Counted from the stretch's first letter, positions 23,044 to 31,651 are shown. The stretch: DNA of 37,039 nucleotides from an uncultured Alphaproteobacteria bacterium (GCA_934254925.1 CAKQMD010000016.1:1-37039); one strand, 5' to 3'. Made by a program: numbers and translations. Notes: generated from the letters alone by a model not told the origin.

Positions 23044-23316
23044 TCAAAGCGGCAAAAAATCCACCTCCAAGGTAAAACCGTTGCTAATCATGCCTTTGCC
23101 GTCTGCCGTCGGTTTGGTGCCTTCGTCGAATTTCCCAATGACGCAAAGCTTCTCCGTGCGGGTGTCGCTTTGGGCTGACCAAGTAATTGTCCAAATTCCC
23201 TGCGCGTTTTTGTAGTAGTTTAATGCCAGGTTGTCAAATTTGGTTCTGAAAATGTGTTTTTCATTTTCTTTCAATCCGCCTTTCGGCAGGGTGATTGTTT
23301 TGTGTTTAGTTACCAT
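23044..23316 (-). CDS. Small uncharacterised cytoplasmic protein
   Basis: A 90-residue protein I do not recognise. It has no signal peptide and looks beta-rich: TKHKTITLPKGG, ALNYYKNAQGIWTITWS, KLCVIGKFDEG and NGFTLEVDFLPL. It is bounded by a promoter-like pair upstream (23326-23354) and the shared terminator downstream, which argues for a real gene. The predicted transcript starts only a few bases before the ATG, so it may be leaderless; there is no Shine-Dalgarno sequence. Confidence 0.6.
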   Translation of the reverse strand: MVTKHKTITLPKGGLKENEKHIFRTKFDNLALNYYKNAQGIWTITWSAQSDTRTEKLCVIGKFDEGTKPTADGKGMISNGFTLEVDFLPL

Positions 23317-23325
23317 AAAACGAAA

Positions 23326-23354
23326 TTTAAAAAATACATAAAAATTTTTGTCAA
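23326..23354 (-). promoter_or_regulatory. Promoter of the small gene (possibly leaderless)
   Basis: TTGACA (23349-23354), a 17-base spacer and TTTAAA (23326-23331). The predicted start of transcription is about 3 bases before the ATG at 23316. Confidence 0.4.
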
Positions 23355-23399
23355 AAAAAGCATACTATAAAAATGCTAACAAAAGCAAGGGTTTTTTAT

Positions 23400-23429
23400 A
23401 AAAAAACAGCCTTCTCGCGAAGGCTGTTT
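23400..23429 (-). terminator. Intrinsic terminator of the aldolase gene
   Basis: Arms AAACAGCCTTC (23404-23414) and GAAGGCTGTTT (23419-23429) with a TCGC loop, then T residues on the minus strand, 19 bases after the stop at 23448. Confidence 0.88.
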
Positions 23430-23447
23430 GATTGTCGGACAACGAGC

Positions 23448-24497
23448 TTAAATCTCGCCGTCGGCATAACGTTTGGCCATGACCGACATCGGAATGGCTT
23501 TGATCCCGTCGGCGTGTCCCGCCGCACCGAAAGCAATATACCGGGCTTCGCAGACTTTCTGCATTTCTTCGATCGCCGGTTTCAAATATTTGCGCGGATC
23601 AAATTCTTTCGGATTTTCGGCAAAGATTTTGCGGATCGCGCCGGTAATCGCCATACGGCAGTCTGTATCGACGTTAACCTTGCGCACACCGGACTTGATG
23701 CCGCGGACGATCTCTTCGACCGGCACGCCGTAAGTCTGGGGAATGGCGCCGCCATAGGCGTTGATGAGCTCCTGCAGCTCTTGTGGCACGGAAGAAGACC
23801 CATGCATGACCATGTGAGTGTTCGGCAGTTTTTTATGGATTTTTTCAATCACGTCAATCGCCAGAATTTCTCCGTCCGGTTTACGGGTGAATTTATAAGC
23901 CCCGTGCGACGTTCCCACTGCTACGGCCAAAGCGTCAAGCTTGGTTTCGGCCACAAAGCGGGCGGCTTCGTCAGGATCGGTAACCAGGCGTTTCTTGTCA
24001 ATAATGCCTTCGGCGCCGTGCCCGTCTTCTTTGTCGCCTTTACCTGTTTCCAGGGAACCGATGACGCCGAGTTCGCCTTCGACTGAAGCACCGACGGCAT
24101 GAGCTCTGGCTACTACTTCTTTGGTAACGCGAACATTGTATTCATAGGAAGAAGGCGTCTTGCCGTCTGCTTCCAAGGAACCGTCCATCATGACGGAAGA
24201 ATAACCGTTGACAATGGCCGACTGGCAGATGTCAACGGAAGCGCCGTGATCCTGATGCAAACAGATTGGCAGTTCCGGGAACATTTCAATACCGGCTTTG
24301 ATCATATGGCGAATCATCGGATCTCCGGCAAATTTACGGGCGCCGGTCGAAGTTTGGATAATGACCGGGGCATTGACTTTTTTTGCTGCCTGCAACACGG
24401 CCAGAACCTGTTCCATGTCGTTAATGTTGAAAGCCGGCACGCCGTAACCATGCTCGGCGGCATGGTCCAAAATCTGACGCATTGTAACTAAAGGCAT
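23448..24497 (-). CDS. fba: Class II fructose-bisphosphate aldolase
   Basis: Zinc-dependent aldolase that cleaves or forms fructose-1,6-bisphosphate. Zinc and phosphate-binding motifs are present: LHQDHGAS (around 81-88), GELGVIG (around 145), VGTSHGAYK (around 197) and VDTDCR near residue 285. The C-terminal FDPRKYLKPA ... YIAFGAAG block marks the CbbA-like class IIB subgroup. At 349 residues it has normal length. The ATG has a strong GAGGAGG site. It is monocistronic, with a promoter overlapped by a palindrome upstream and a terminator downstream. It links to transketolase and the epimerase in this window as central sugar-phosphate metabolism. Confidence 0.95.
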   Translation of the reverse strand: MPLVTMRQILDHAAEHGYGVPAFNINDMEQVLAVLQAAKKVNAPVIIQTSTGARKFAGDPMIRHMIKAGIEMFPELPICLHQDHGASVDICQSAIVNGYSSVMMDGSLEADGKTPSSYEYNVRVTKEVVARAHAVGASVEGELGVIGSLETGKGDKEDGHGAEGIIDKKRLVTDPDEAARFVAETKLDALAVAVGTSHGAYKFTRKPDGEILAIDVIEKIHKKLPNTHMVMHGSSSVPQELQELINAYGGAIPQTYGVPVEEIVRGIKSGVRKVNVDTDCRMAITGAIRKIFAENPKEFDPRKYLKPAIEEMQKVCEARYIAFGAAGHADGIKAIPMSVMAKRYADGEI

Positions 24498-24517
24498 ATT
24501 TTCCTCCTCAAATAGAT

Positions 24518-24534
24518 GATAACAAATTGTTATC
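24518..24534. promoter_or_regulatory. Perfect 17-bp palindrome at the aldolase start site
   Basis: GATAACAA-A-TTGTTATC, perfect arms of 8 with a one-base centre. It overlaps the predicted transcription start, directly downstream of the -10 box (24538-24543), the position expected for a repressor operator. The regulator is unknown; no second copy was found in the window by eye. Confidence 0.6.
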
Positions 24535-24537
24535 TGG

Positions 24538-24565
24538 AATATATAACTTTAAGCGGCTATTGCAA
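24538..24565 (-). promoter_or_regulatory. Promoter of fba
   Basis: TTGCAA (24560-24565), a 16-base spacer and TATATT (24538-24543) on the minus strand, about 41 bases before the fba start codon. Confidence 0.6.
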
Positions 24566-24695
24566 GCAAATTTTCAAGGTTGTCAGAAGTTCGAAAAAAA
24601 TAATAACAAAGGCCTTGCTTTTTGCCTAAAACATGTTACCTTGGCAAACCTAAAATAATCATTGTCTGACGTATAATTATTAAAATTTTTATATT

Positions 24696-25028
24696 ATGGA
24701 AACGTTAATTTCTGTTTTTCTGGCCTGTTTTGCCGCCATGATGTGGTATCGTTCAATGAGATGTTGGCCCCGTCACAAAAGCGGAGAATCCTGTTTGGCG
24801 GGATTCGTCGGAACGGTATGTTTGCTGATGATTGCATATTTCCTGGGCTTTTGGAGCCTGGTGCCGTGGCTGTGTGTTTTGGCCGTTGTTGAAACCATTG
24901 GTTTTTTGAAGCTGAAAAAGCACAAAAAGCATCGTTCGATTCGCCGACATTACAAAGATTGGCTGGTTGCGTTCAATTTTTTGTTTGCTCTGCTTTTGAC
25001 GATTTTGCTGTGCCTTTCGTTTCTTTAG
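24696..25028 (+). CDS. Small membrane protein, three predicted segments
   Basis: A 110-residue protein, not recognised. Three hydrophobic stretches of membrane length are visible: about 1-20 (METLISVFLACFAAMMW), 38-62 (GTVCLLMIAYFLGFWSLVPW) and 88-108 (NFLFALLLTILLCLSF). The linker between the second and third is very basic (KLKKHKKHRSIRRHYK), so it should face the cytoplasm. A TATAAT lies at 24672-24677 with a short leader and no Shine-Dalgarno sequence. It is followed at once by a bidirectional terminator. Confidence 0.6.
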   Translation: METLISVFLACFAAMMWYRSMRCWPRHKSGESCLAGFVGTVCLLMIAYFLGFWSLVPWLCVLAVVETIGFLKLKKHKKHRSIRRHYKDWLVAFNFLFALLLTILLCLSFL

Positions 25029-25033
25029 AAAAG

Positions 25034-25070
25034 CAAAAAACTCTCGACCGATAAGGTAGAGAGTTTTTTT
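25034..25070. terminator. Bidirectional terminator
   Basis: Arms AAAAAACTCTC (25035-25045) and GAGAGTTTTTT (25059-25069) enclose a loop with a further ACC/GGT pairing. It ends both the plus-strand membrane protein gene and the minus-strand gene whose stop is at 25087. Confidence 0.88.
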
Positions 25071-25086
25071 GTGTGTCAAAGACAGA

Positions 25087-25659
25087 TCAACCGAAAAGAT
25101 GTGTTTCCAACTCTTTTTTTGCTTCACGTCTTCTTTCCAGTTCCAAATAAATTTTTTCGTTGTCAGGCTCTTTTTCATGTTGTTCTTCAAGCTTTCTGAG
25201 CAACGAAGTCAAACGATCCAGCCTTTCAATGGCATCGGCTGGAACGATTTTTTGGTTGCGCCATCCCCAACGGCCGAGATAAGTCGAAAAAAACTCATGC
25301 TCACCATAGGCGCCGGGCTTTGTAGACCGCGAACCGATGTAAATATCGTCCAGGTCAACCTCAATGGCCACCCTTTTGGTCGCGCCGCTGAATGCTTTGA
25401 CGTAAGCCAGCATTTCTTCTCTCAGCGCATATAAAACAACCCCCGGTCCCGGACAGCGGTGTTCCGGCGTATCTCCGTCTCTGAAATGCAGACGGTAAAT
25501 CTTAATCTCTTCGGGAGAAACGTCCGCCCATACACCACCCAAAGCCCTGATTTTTTCAGCGGCCTGAGAGGCGGTGCGAATGTCTTCCGAAATTTGGGGA
25601 CCATGATGCCTTTGGGGCTGCAGCACAATCGTGTTGTGCCTGTCTCTTTTCTTTTCCAT
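25087..25659 (-). CDS. Uncharacterised protein of 190 residues
   Basis: I do not recognise this soluble protein. The ATG at 25659 (MEKKRDRHNTIVLQPQ) is chosen over an in-frame TTG 17 codons earlier; neither has a Shine-Dalgarno sequence. Visible parts: a helix (ASQAAEKIRALGGVW), a mixed region (SPEEIKIYRLHFRDGD, PGPGVVLYALREEML), then KRVAIEVDLDDIYIGSRS, and a Glu/Lys/Arg-rich C-terminal coiled-coil-like helix (about 150-190). No signal peptide, metal motif or membrane segment is seen. It lies between two terminator regions and appears monocistronic. Confidence 0.6.
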   Translation of the reverse strand: MEKKRDRHNTIVLQPQRHHGPQISEDIRTASQAAEKIRALGGVWADVSPEEIKIYRLHFRDGDTPEHRCPGPGVVLYALREEMLAYVKAFSGATKRVAIEVDLDDIYIGSRSTKPGAYGEHEFFSTYLGRWGWRNQKIVPADAIERLDRLTSLLRKLEEQHEKEPDNEKIYLELERRREAKKELETHLFG

Positions 25660-25762
25660 AAGATAATAATTTTGGGTTAAAATAATTTGGTTGGTTATAT
25701 TGTTATTCAATATAAGTCAAAATTTTTTGTGTGTTACAATCCTTTTATAAATAATTAATTTA

Positions 25763-25790
25763 ATGGCCGCAGTCTAAAGCGGCCGCTTGC
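25763..25790. terminator. Second hairpin, possible backup terminator
   Basis: GGCCGC (25765-25770) and GCGGCC (25779-25784) with an 8-base loop. It lies 35 bases beyond the main terminator on the minus strand and may act as a backup, or it may be part of the leader of the 190-residue gene. Confidence 0.4.
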
Positions 25791-25823
25791 TTTTGTCAAG
25801 TCTTGATCACACGCTTTTTGTGC

Positions 25824-25852
25824 CAAAAAAAGGCCGCCTTGGTTAGCGGCCT
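25824..25852 (-). terminator. Terminator of the diguanylate cyclase-to-SemiSWEET operon
   Basis: Arms AGGCCGC (25831-25837) and GCGGCCT (25846-25852) with an 8-base loop, then T residues on the minus strand, 12 bases after the stop at 25865. Confidence 0.85.
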
Positions 25853-25864
25853 AATTTAACGCGA

Positions 25865-26125
25865 TTATTTTTTATATCTGATGATGGTCAGCAGGATGAT
25901 AACGTCAAAGAACAAGCTGATCAGGTTAAAGATCACCAGTTCGTAAGACTGCATATAAGCGCCGTAAATTACCCAGCCGATAATGCCGAGGATTAAGATC
26001 AGAAAACTCGTCAGCGACAAAGAACTGACGTCTTTGGTGGCATAGGCCTTCATTGCCTGGGGAATAAAGGCGATCGTCACGAAAATCCCCGCCATATAGC
26101 CGATAAATTCATACCATGCATCCAT
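25865..26125 (-). CDS. SemiSWEET-family sugar transporter
   Basis: An 86-residue triple-helix membrane protein that forms a dimer and carries sugars down their gradient. The signature PQ loop is at P22-Q23 in AFIPQAMKAYATKD, and a W (W51) and N (N67) sit at positions typical of the substrate pocket. Three membrane spans are visible (about 5-24, 39-58, 62-82). It is the last gene of a five-gene minus-strand operon, 20 bases after transketolase, which fits a sugar-handling role. The sugar is unknown. Confidence 0.88.
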   Translation of the reverse strand: MDAWYEFIGYMAGIFVTIAFIPQAMKAYATKDVSSLSLTSFLILILGIIGWVIYGAYMQSYELVIFNLISLFFDVIILLTIIRYKK

Positions 26126-26145
26126 AATGCTTCTCCTTGTAAATT

Positions 26146-28140
26146 TTAATTTTGATAATGTTTTTGTTGTTGCAGGCAGTTTTTAACGGCGTCTGCCACT
26201 TCGTCGCGAGTAATTCCGAAATACTCATATAAAGCCGCCGCCGGACCCGAAGCGCCGAACCCGTCCATCCCGATGATGTCTCCGCTCAGGCCGACGTATT
26301 TTTCCCAGCCGAATTTCGCCGCCGCTTCAACGGCAATGCGCGGACAGTCTCCCAAGACTTTCTCTTGATAATCAAGGGGTTGCGCGTCAAAAAGTTCGGT
26401 ACAGGGCATGGAAACGATGGCGGTCTCAATTCCCTCGCTTCGCAATTGCTCCATTGCTTCCACCGCCAAAGAGACCTCCGAACCGGTGGCGATGATGGTT
26501 GCCTGGCGTTTTTCCTCGTCGCCGGCAATCACATAACCGCCGCGGGCCGTCAGGTTTTCTTTGGCGTCGTGTCTCAACAACGGCAATCCCTGACGCGTCA
26601 GGGCCAGCAGGCTTGGTTTATCTTCCGTCGTCAGGGCGATTTGCCAGGCTTCAGCCGTTTCCACCACATCACAGGGGCGAAACGTCAGCAGATTGGGCAT
26701 GGCCCGGTAAGAGGCCAAATGTTCCACCGGCTGATGCGTCGGACCGTCTTCTCCCACACCGATGGAATCATGCGTCAATACGTAAATCACGCGGATTCCC
26801 ATCAAGGCTGCCAGACGCATGGCCGGCCGCATATAATCCGAAAAGACAAAGAAAGTCCCGCCGTAAGGGATGATCCCCCCGTGCAGCGCCATACCGTTCA
26901 TGATGGCGGCCATCGCATGTTCGCGAATGCCGTACATGACATTGTTGCCGTTGTAGTCGTCCTTGCCGACGGTCTTCATTCCCGGAACTGTTGTCAGATT
27001 GGAGGCGGCAAGGTCTGCGGATCCGCCGACGATTTCGGGAATGTTCGGCACAATGGCCTCCAAGCACATCTGCGAAGCTTTGCGCGTTGCAACTTTGATC
27101 TTTTCCACAATGGCTTTTTCTTTTAGGGCGTTCAAGTCTTTGTCCCAACCGTCCGGCAGGCGGTCGTTGATCATGTCGGCAAAGGCTTTTCCTGCTTTGG
27201 CGGCTTTTTTCTCCCAGGATTCTCTCAACGACCGGGAGCGCCGTCCGGCTTCCCGCCAGGCTTCCAAAACCTCTTGCGGAATATCAAAAGCGGCATAAGG
27301 CCAGCCGAGAGCTTGACGCATGGCCGCAACTTCCTCCGCACCGAGCGGGGCACCGTGGCATTTGGAACTGCCGCATTTGGAAGGAGCCCCGAAGCCGATA
27401 GTCGTTTTGCAGGCGATCAACGTCGGTTTTTCCGAATTTTGAGCTTGTTGCAAAGCGACGCTTACGGCCTCGGCGTCTTGCCCGTCGACTTCCAAAGTGT
27501 TCCAGCCGACGGCCTGGAATCTCTTGAGCTGATCCGTCGAATTGGCATCACTGGCTTTGCCGTCAATCGTCACATTGTTATTGTCCCATAAAACGATCAA
27601 CTTGCGCAGGTTTAAATGTCCGGCCAAAGAGATGGCTTCTTCGGAAATTCCTTCCATCAGGCAGCCGTCTCCGGCAATGACGTATGTATAGTGGCTGCAA
27701 AGCTCTTCTCCCCACTTGGCGGCAACGATCCTTTCTGCCAGAGCCATTCCCACGGCGGAACTGATGCCTTGGCCGAGGGGGCCGGTCGTCATGTCAATGC
27801 CGGCCAAATGCCCGTATTCGGGATGCCCGGCGGTTTTTGCCCCCAATTGGCGAAAATTTTTCAGGTCTTCAAGGTCAATATCCTCATAACCGGTCAAATA
27901 TAAAAGTGAGTATAACAACATGGAACCGTGCCCGGCAGAAAGGACGAAACGGTCACGGTCGAACCAGCGCGGTGCCTGGGGATCAAATTTGAGAAAACGG
28001 CTGAACAAAACCGTTGCCGCATCGGCCATTCCCAGAGGCATACCCGGATGTCCGGATTGTGATTTCTCAATGGCATCGGCGCTGAGAAATCGAATGGCAT
28101 TGGCCATTTTCTTCAAGGTTGCGCTGTCATGGCTGGTCAT
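26146..28140 (-). CDS. tkt: Transketolase
   Basis: Thiamine-diphosphate enzyme of the pentose phosphate pathway that transfers two-carbon units between sugar phosphates. It is 664 residues, full length. Motifs: the N-terminal RFLSADAIEKSQSGHPGMPLG (helix with catalytic H26-type histidine), GDGCLMEGISEEA for ThDP/metal binding (around 155), LTHDSIGVGEDGPTHQPVEHL (around 460-480) and the C-terminal domain. The ATG has GGAGAAAA upstream. It is the fourth gene of the operon headed by the diguanylate cyclase, 22 bases after the lipoprotein gene. Confidence 0.96.
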   Translation of the reverse strand: MTSHDSATLKKMANAIRFLSADAIEKSQSGHPGMPLGMADAATVLFSRFLKFDPQAPRWFDRDRFVLSAGHGSMLLYSLLYLTGYEDIDLEDLKNFRQLGAKTAGHPEYGHLAGIDMTTGPLGQGISSAVGMALAERIVAAKWGEELCSHYTYVIAGDGCLMEGISEEAISLAGHLNLRKLIVLWDNNNVTIDGKASDANSTDQLKRFQAVGWNTLEVDGQDAEAVSVALQQAQNSEKPTLIACKTTIGFGAPSKCGSSKCHGAPLGAEEVAAMRQALGWPYAAFDIPQEVLEAWREAGRRSRSLRESWEKKAAKAGKAFADMINDRLPDGWDKDLNALKEKAIVEKIKVATRKASQMCLEAIVPNIPEIVGGSADLAASNLTTVPGMKTVGKDDYNGNNVMYGIREHAMAAIMNGMALHGGIIPYGGTFFVFSDYMRPAMRLAALMGIRVIYVLTHDSIGVGEDGPTHQPVEHLASYRAMPNLLTFRPCDVVETAEAWQIALTTEDKPSLLALTRQGLPLLRHDAKENLTARGGYVIAGDEEKRQATIIATGSEVSLAVEAMEQLRSEGIETAIVSMPCTELFDAQPLDYQEKVLGDCPRIAVEAAAKFGWEKYVGLSGDIIGMDGFGASGPAAALYEYFGITRDEVADAVKNCLQQQKHYQN

Positions 28141-28162
28141 CTGTTGTTTTCTCCTTCATTTT

Positions 28163-28774
28163 TTATGGAGCCAAACTGCAACTGCTGCAGGAACTGCGAG
28201 GCTGCGGCCGGGCTGCCGGAGGCTTGGGGCTTTCTCTGCGTTGCCGGGCGTCCTGCCGGTCAAAGTAACCGTATTCCGTATCAAAAGTCCGATCATTGTA
28301 TAATAGCTGATTTTTACTGATATTCAGTCCCAATTCAATGGTGAAATCACGGTATTGTTCATTGGGAACTTTCAGAGTCAGGGTTTTCCCGCGGAATCTC
28401 TTGCTCGTTTCCCCGGTTTGGAGCGACACAACCTGTGAATAAGTCGTTGTTCCGAGGTAGCCGGGAGGGCCTTTTAATGTTCTGGCGTAATAGTCGAAAT
28501 GGACATCGCTCTCATCGGTGTTGCTGAGTTTTTTCACCAAGAAAAGCGGCGTAATCACCGCTTTGCGTCGTCCGACGTTTTCATCGAAATAACAATAACT
28601 TTCATAGCCGGTCAGCTCAATCCGAAATTCCGCCAACTGGCCGGAACTCAACGTCATATAGGCGCTTTCGCGGGGCAGTTCCACCCGCGGGCAGGGATCG
28701 TCCGTCTCGCTCTGAAAACCGGCACAGCCGGTCAGGACAAAGGCGATAAAAAACAGCAGACTTTTTTTAGACAT
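28163..28774 (-). CDS. Putative outer-membrane lipoprotein
   Basis: A 203-residue lipoprotein. A short signal ends with the lipobox LTGC (cysteine at about residue 17). The ATG at 28774 shares its first base with the stop of the upstream gene (TGATG), so translation is coupled. The mature protein looks beta-rich (RVELPRESAYMTLSSG, EFRIELTGYESYCYF, TLTLKVPNEQYRDF), with a Pro/Arg-rich C-terminus ending in RSSCSSCSLAP. It is not recognised. The C-terminal CSSC could form a disulfide. It sits between an RNA methyltransferase and transketolase, which says little about its function. Confidence 0.72.
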   Translation of the reverse strand: MSKKSLLFFIAFVLTGCAGFQSETDDPCPRVELPRESAYMTLSSGQLAEFRIELTGYESYCYFDENVGRRKAVITPLFLVKKLSNTDESDVHFDYYARTLKGPPGYLGTTTYSQVVSLQTGETSKRFRGKTLTLKVPNEQYRDFTIELGLNISKNQLLYNDRTFDTEYGYFDRQDARQRRESPKPPAARPQPRSSCSSCSLAP

Positions 28775-29949
28775 CAAAATTCCTCCGTTCCCACTATAGC
28801 CGCTTCTGTTTCTTTTGTAAATAAGGCAACCAACTCGCTGTGTTTAGAATAGGTAAATTGGTCAACCAGCGTCAGTCTTTCGAGGCGGTAGCCGCCGTTG
28901 CTCAAAATGTTGGCATCTTTGACGAAACTATGTGGATTGCAGGAAACGGCAATGATTTTACGCGGTTTCTTTTCTGAGGGCAAAGCGGCGATTTTTGCGC
29001 ATTGCTCGGCGGCGCCGGCTCGTGGGGGATCAAAGATAACGGCGTCAAATCCGGCAATTTCCTCTTGCAGGGGGTATTTGAACAGGTTGCGGTTGATGAT
29101 TTGAATGTTGCTGATCCGGTTTTTATTGACCGAAGCCTGAAACGCGTTTAGCAACTCTGCCGAAGCGTCCGCCGCCAAGATTTTGTTGTTTTTGTCGGCA
29201 GCCAGGGGATAAGAAAAGGTCCCTGCGCCGCAAAACAGGTCGGCAATTTTGCCGCGTGTTTCTCCCAAATAGCGAAGCGTCAGCTCAATAAGCTTTTGTT
29301 CGCCGGCTTTGGTTGCCTGCAAAAAGCTTCCTGCCGGAACAAAAAGCTCAAATCCGCCGATGTTGAGAACCGGCTTGCTTTTTTCAAGCAAAGGTTCCGG
29401 CCGGCCGAAAGCTTCCTGACGCTGAGAAATGCGGATAATGTCACGGCTGGCCTGACCTCTTTCAAAAATTGCCGTTTTTTGCTCCAGGTTAAGCTCTCCT
29501 TTAATCTCCAAAACCAGGTCAATGCCGTTGTCGGCGTCCAAAATGGCGACGTCGCCGCTAAGAATGTCGTCTCTGATAATTTTTTTCCCTCGACGTTTTT
29601 GTCGCGGAATTGCGATAATTTCTTTAATTAAGGCTGCAATTTCCGGCAGACAGCGGTTGATTCTTTCCGTCAGCAGCCGGCAATGGGAGATGTCGCTGAT
29701 GTCGTTGCTGTGCAAGGCGTTAAACCCGAGGATGACGTTTCCCTTTTGTCGTGCGAAGGCCATGGTGGCTCGCCGCCGGCAGCCGTCTGGGATGAATGTC
29801 GGTTCTTCAAAAACGTAGCTTTTTTCTGTCAGCCCCTGCAAAATTTTTTGCACCGTTGCCGTTTTTTGCCGCCGGTAGGTTTCCTCGCCGGCGTCCCGTT
29901 GCGTGCAACCGCCGCAGATCGCCGTATATGGGCAATTATCTGAAGTCAT
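28774..29949 (-). CDS. 23S rRNA (uracil-5-) methyltransferase, RumA/RlmD type
   Basis: SAM-dependent m5U methyltransferase with an iron-sulfur cluster. The cluster cysteines fit C6, C12, C15 (CPYTAICGGC) and C90 (SHCRLL), with spacing like RlmD. The catalytic DPPRAGA motif (around 320) and SCNP (around 350, nucleophile cysteine) are both present, with LFCGAGTFSYPLA for SAM. The chosen start at 29949 (MTSDNCPYTAIC) has GGAGTTG upstream and overlaps the cyclase stop by 14 bases; the longer frame to 30105 is rejected. At 391 residues it lacks the N-terminal TRAM domain of E. coli RlmD. Whether the target is 23S or tRNA is not settled. Confidence 0.9.
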   Translation of the reverse strand: MTSDNCPYTAICGGCTQRDAGEETYRRQKTATVQKILQGLTEKSYVFEEPTFIPDGCRRRATMAFARQKGNVILGFNALHSNDISDISHCRLLTERINRCLPEIAALIKEIIAIPRQKRRGKKIIRDDILSGDVAILDADNGIDLVLEIKGELNLEQKTAIFERGQASRDIIRISQRQEAFGRPEPLLEKSKPVLNIGGFELFVPAGSFLQATKAGEQKLIELTLRYLGETRGKIADLFCGAGTFSYPLAADKNNKILAADASAELLNAFQASVNKNRISNIQIINRNLFKYPLQEEIAGFDAVIFDPPRAGAAEQCAKIAALPSEKKPRKIIAVSCNPHSFVKDANILSNGGYRLERLTLVDQFTYSKHSELVALFTKETEAAIVGTEEF

Positions 29950-31651
29950 CTTCGTCAACTCCGGGCAACGGATAATAATCGTCTTCGTCTTGCAAATGTT
30001 TCGTTTCCGGGCCGTCAAGAAGGGAGATTTCCCGGTTTTCCTCTTTGTCGAAAACCGGATGACGGCTGGCCGATTCGTCTTTGTGTACCGGCTCTTCGCG
30101 GTCAAAATGCTCCAGATCCTTTTTGCGGAAGACGTCCACGCGGTTTCGGCCGTTTTGCTTGGCGCGGTATAAAGCCTCGTCCGCGGTTTTGATCAGCATG
30201 TCGATGTTGTCGGAGATCTCGTCGGAACTGACGCCGATGCTGACCGTAAACCTCACCGGCTGGTTCTCTTCGGAATAAACGACAATGCCGGCGATCGTTT
30301 CGCGCAGACGTTCGGCAACCATCGCCGCCTTTTTGCCGTTGACTTTGCTGAGAAAGATCACGAATTCTTCTCCGCCGTAACGAGCGACGATGTCGTCGTC
30401 GCGCAGGGCTCTTTCGCAGGTGGCGGCCAGTTCGATCAAAACCTTGTCGCCGACCTTGTGCCCGTAAGTGTCGTTGACGTTTTTAAATAAGTCGGCATCA
30501 ATCATCAAAATGCTGAAATTGTCATTGGCCTGTTTTGCCGCCAGGATTCTTTTGTTGACCTCTTCTTCAAAATACCGGCGGTTATACAAGGATGTCAGCG
30601 GATCGCGCACCGCCTGGTTTTTAAGCAGGACCTCGCGGTTCTTGCGAGAGGTGATGTCTTGGAAGGCCGAATAGAGAACCAGGTCGTAGTTGTAGTCGAT
30701 GATGTTGGCGGAGGCCAAAAGCCAAAAAGGCGTGTCGATATGCGGGGTTTTGACCAAGATTTCAAAATCCTGCACTTCCTGTTCCTTTTCCAAACGCTCG
30801 CTGAGAAGCCGCCGGTTGTCGGCGTCGGCGAAAAAGTCGCGCAGCTTGTAGCGTTCGATTTCTCCGGGAATAATACCGAAAAGCTTGATGGCGTTGTTGT
30901 TGGCCAGCAGAATCTTGTCGTCGCTCAGGCGGGAGATGATGATCGGAAAGGGAGAAGATTTGATGATTTCCTCAATCCGGCGGTTATATTTGCTCACTTC
31001 TGCCAAAGAACGGTCCAGATTGGCTTCGGTAATGTCCAGCCGCATCATCATCAGGGAGGCGGCGAGAAGAAGATAAAGCAAAGCCGGAAAATACCAGAGA
31101 TGATTGATGCTTTCGGGCTCAAACCATTTGTAGATCAGACACAAAGCGGCGGCGCTGGAGACGATGGCCGCGGTTATGAAGCCGCTGTTGTGGGGCTTGC
31201 TCCAAAAACTGACGGCAAGGTAACAAAAAGCCGCCAAGGGAAAGATCTTGCGCATGTTGTTGACCATAATGCCATCCGGGGCGATAAGCGTGGAATAGAC
31301 GATCACCGCTGCGCCGAGAAGGCCGATACCGGCGATCAAGGGTAGGCTCGGAAGTTTGTCTGCCACAAAACGCGAAGCCGCAACCGCCAAAAGGATCATG
31401 GCCGCAAGAAGGAGGGAAAGCTGGATGAAGACCCAGGCCTCGATCGGGCGTCCCTCGGCGTAAACGTCGGTGATTTTGACTTCCAGAAAATCGGCCCCGA
31501 ATGTGCAAAGCAGCCCCAAAAACAACAAGGTGACGGCGTTTTTGAGCGCTGCGGCGCGTCCGCTGTAAAGAACGGCCAACAGCAAAAAGGCCAGGGAAAA
31601 AAGATTGACGGATAAATAAGTGTTGTTGCTGAAAATGACGGTGTTTCCCAT
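29936..31651 (-). CDS. Membrane diguanylate cyclase with PAS domain
   Basis: A 571-residue inner-membrane protein that makes the second messenger c-di-GMP. The first 205 residues hold about seven membrane segments (a MASE-like sensor). A PAS-like domain follows (about 225-335, ending YSAFQDITSRK), then a GGDEF domain (about 340-505). The active site is GGEEF (426-430), with an intact product-inhibition site RxxD (R417-D420) five residues before it. An acidic, probably disordered tail of about 60 residues follows. The ATG at 31651 has AGAGG upstream. It heads the operon, so c-di-GMP levels and the downstream metabolic genes may share transcription. No EAL domain is seen. Confidence 0.93.
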   Translation of the reverse strand: MGNTVIFSNNTYLSVNLFSLAFLLLAVLYSGRAAALKNAVTLLFLGLLCTFGADFLEVKITDVYAEGRPIEAWVFIQLSLLLAAMILLAVAASRFVADKLPSLPLIAGIGLLGAAVIVYSTLIAPDGIMVNNMRKIFPLAAFCYLAVSFWSKPHNSGFITAAIVSSAAALCLIYKWFEPESINHLWYFPALLYLLLAASLMMMRLDITEANLDRSLAEVSKYNRRIEEIIKSSPFPIIISRLSDDKILLANNNAIKLFGIIPGEIERYKLRDFFADADNRRLLSERLEKEQEVQDFEILVKTPHIDTPFWLLASANIIDYNYDLVLYSAFQDITSRKNREVLLKNQAVRDPLTSLYNRRYFEEEVNKRILAAKQANDNFSILMIDADLFKNVNDTYGHKVGDKVLIELAATCERALRDDDIVARYGGEEFVIFLSKVNGKKAAMVAERLRETIAGIVVYSEENQPVRFTVSIGVSSDEISDNIDMLIKTADEALYRAKQNGRNRVDVFRKKDLEHFDREEPVHKDESASRHPVFDKEENREISLLDGPETKHLQDEDDYYPLPGVDEDDFR

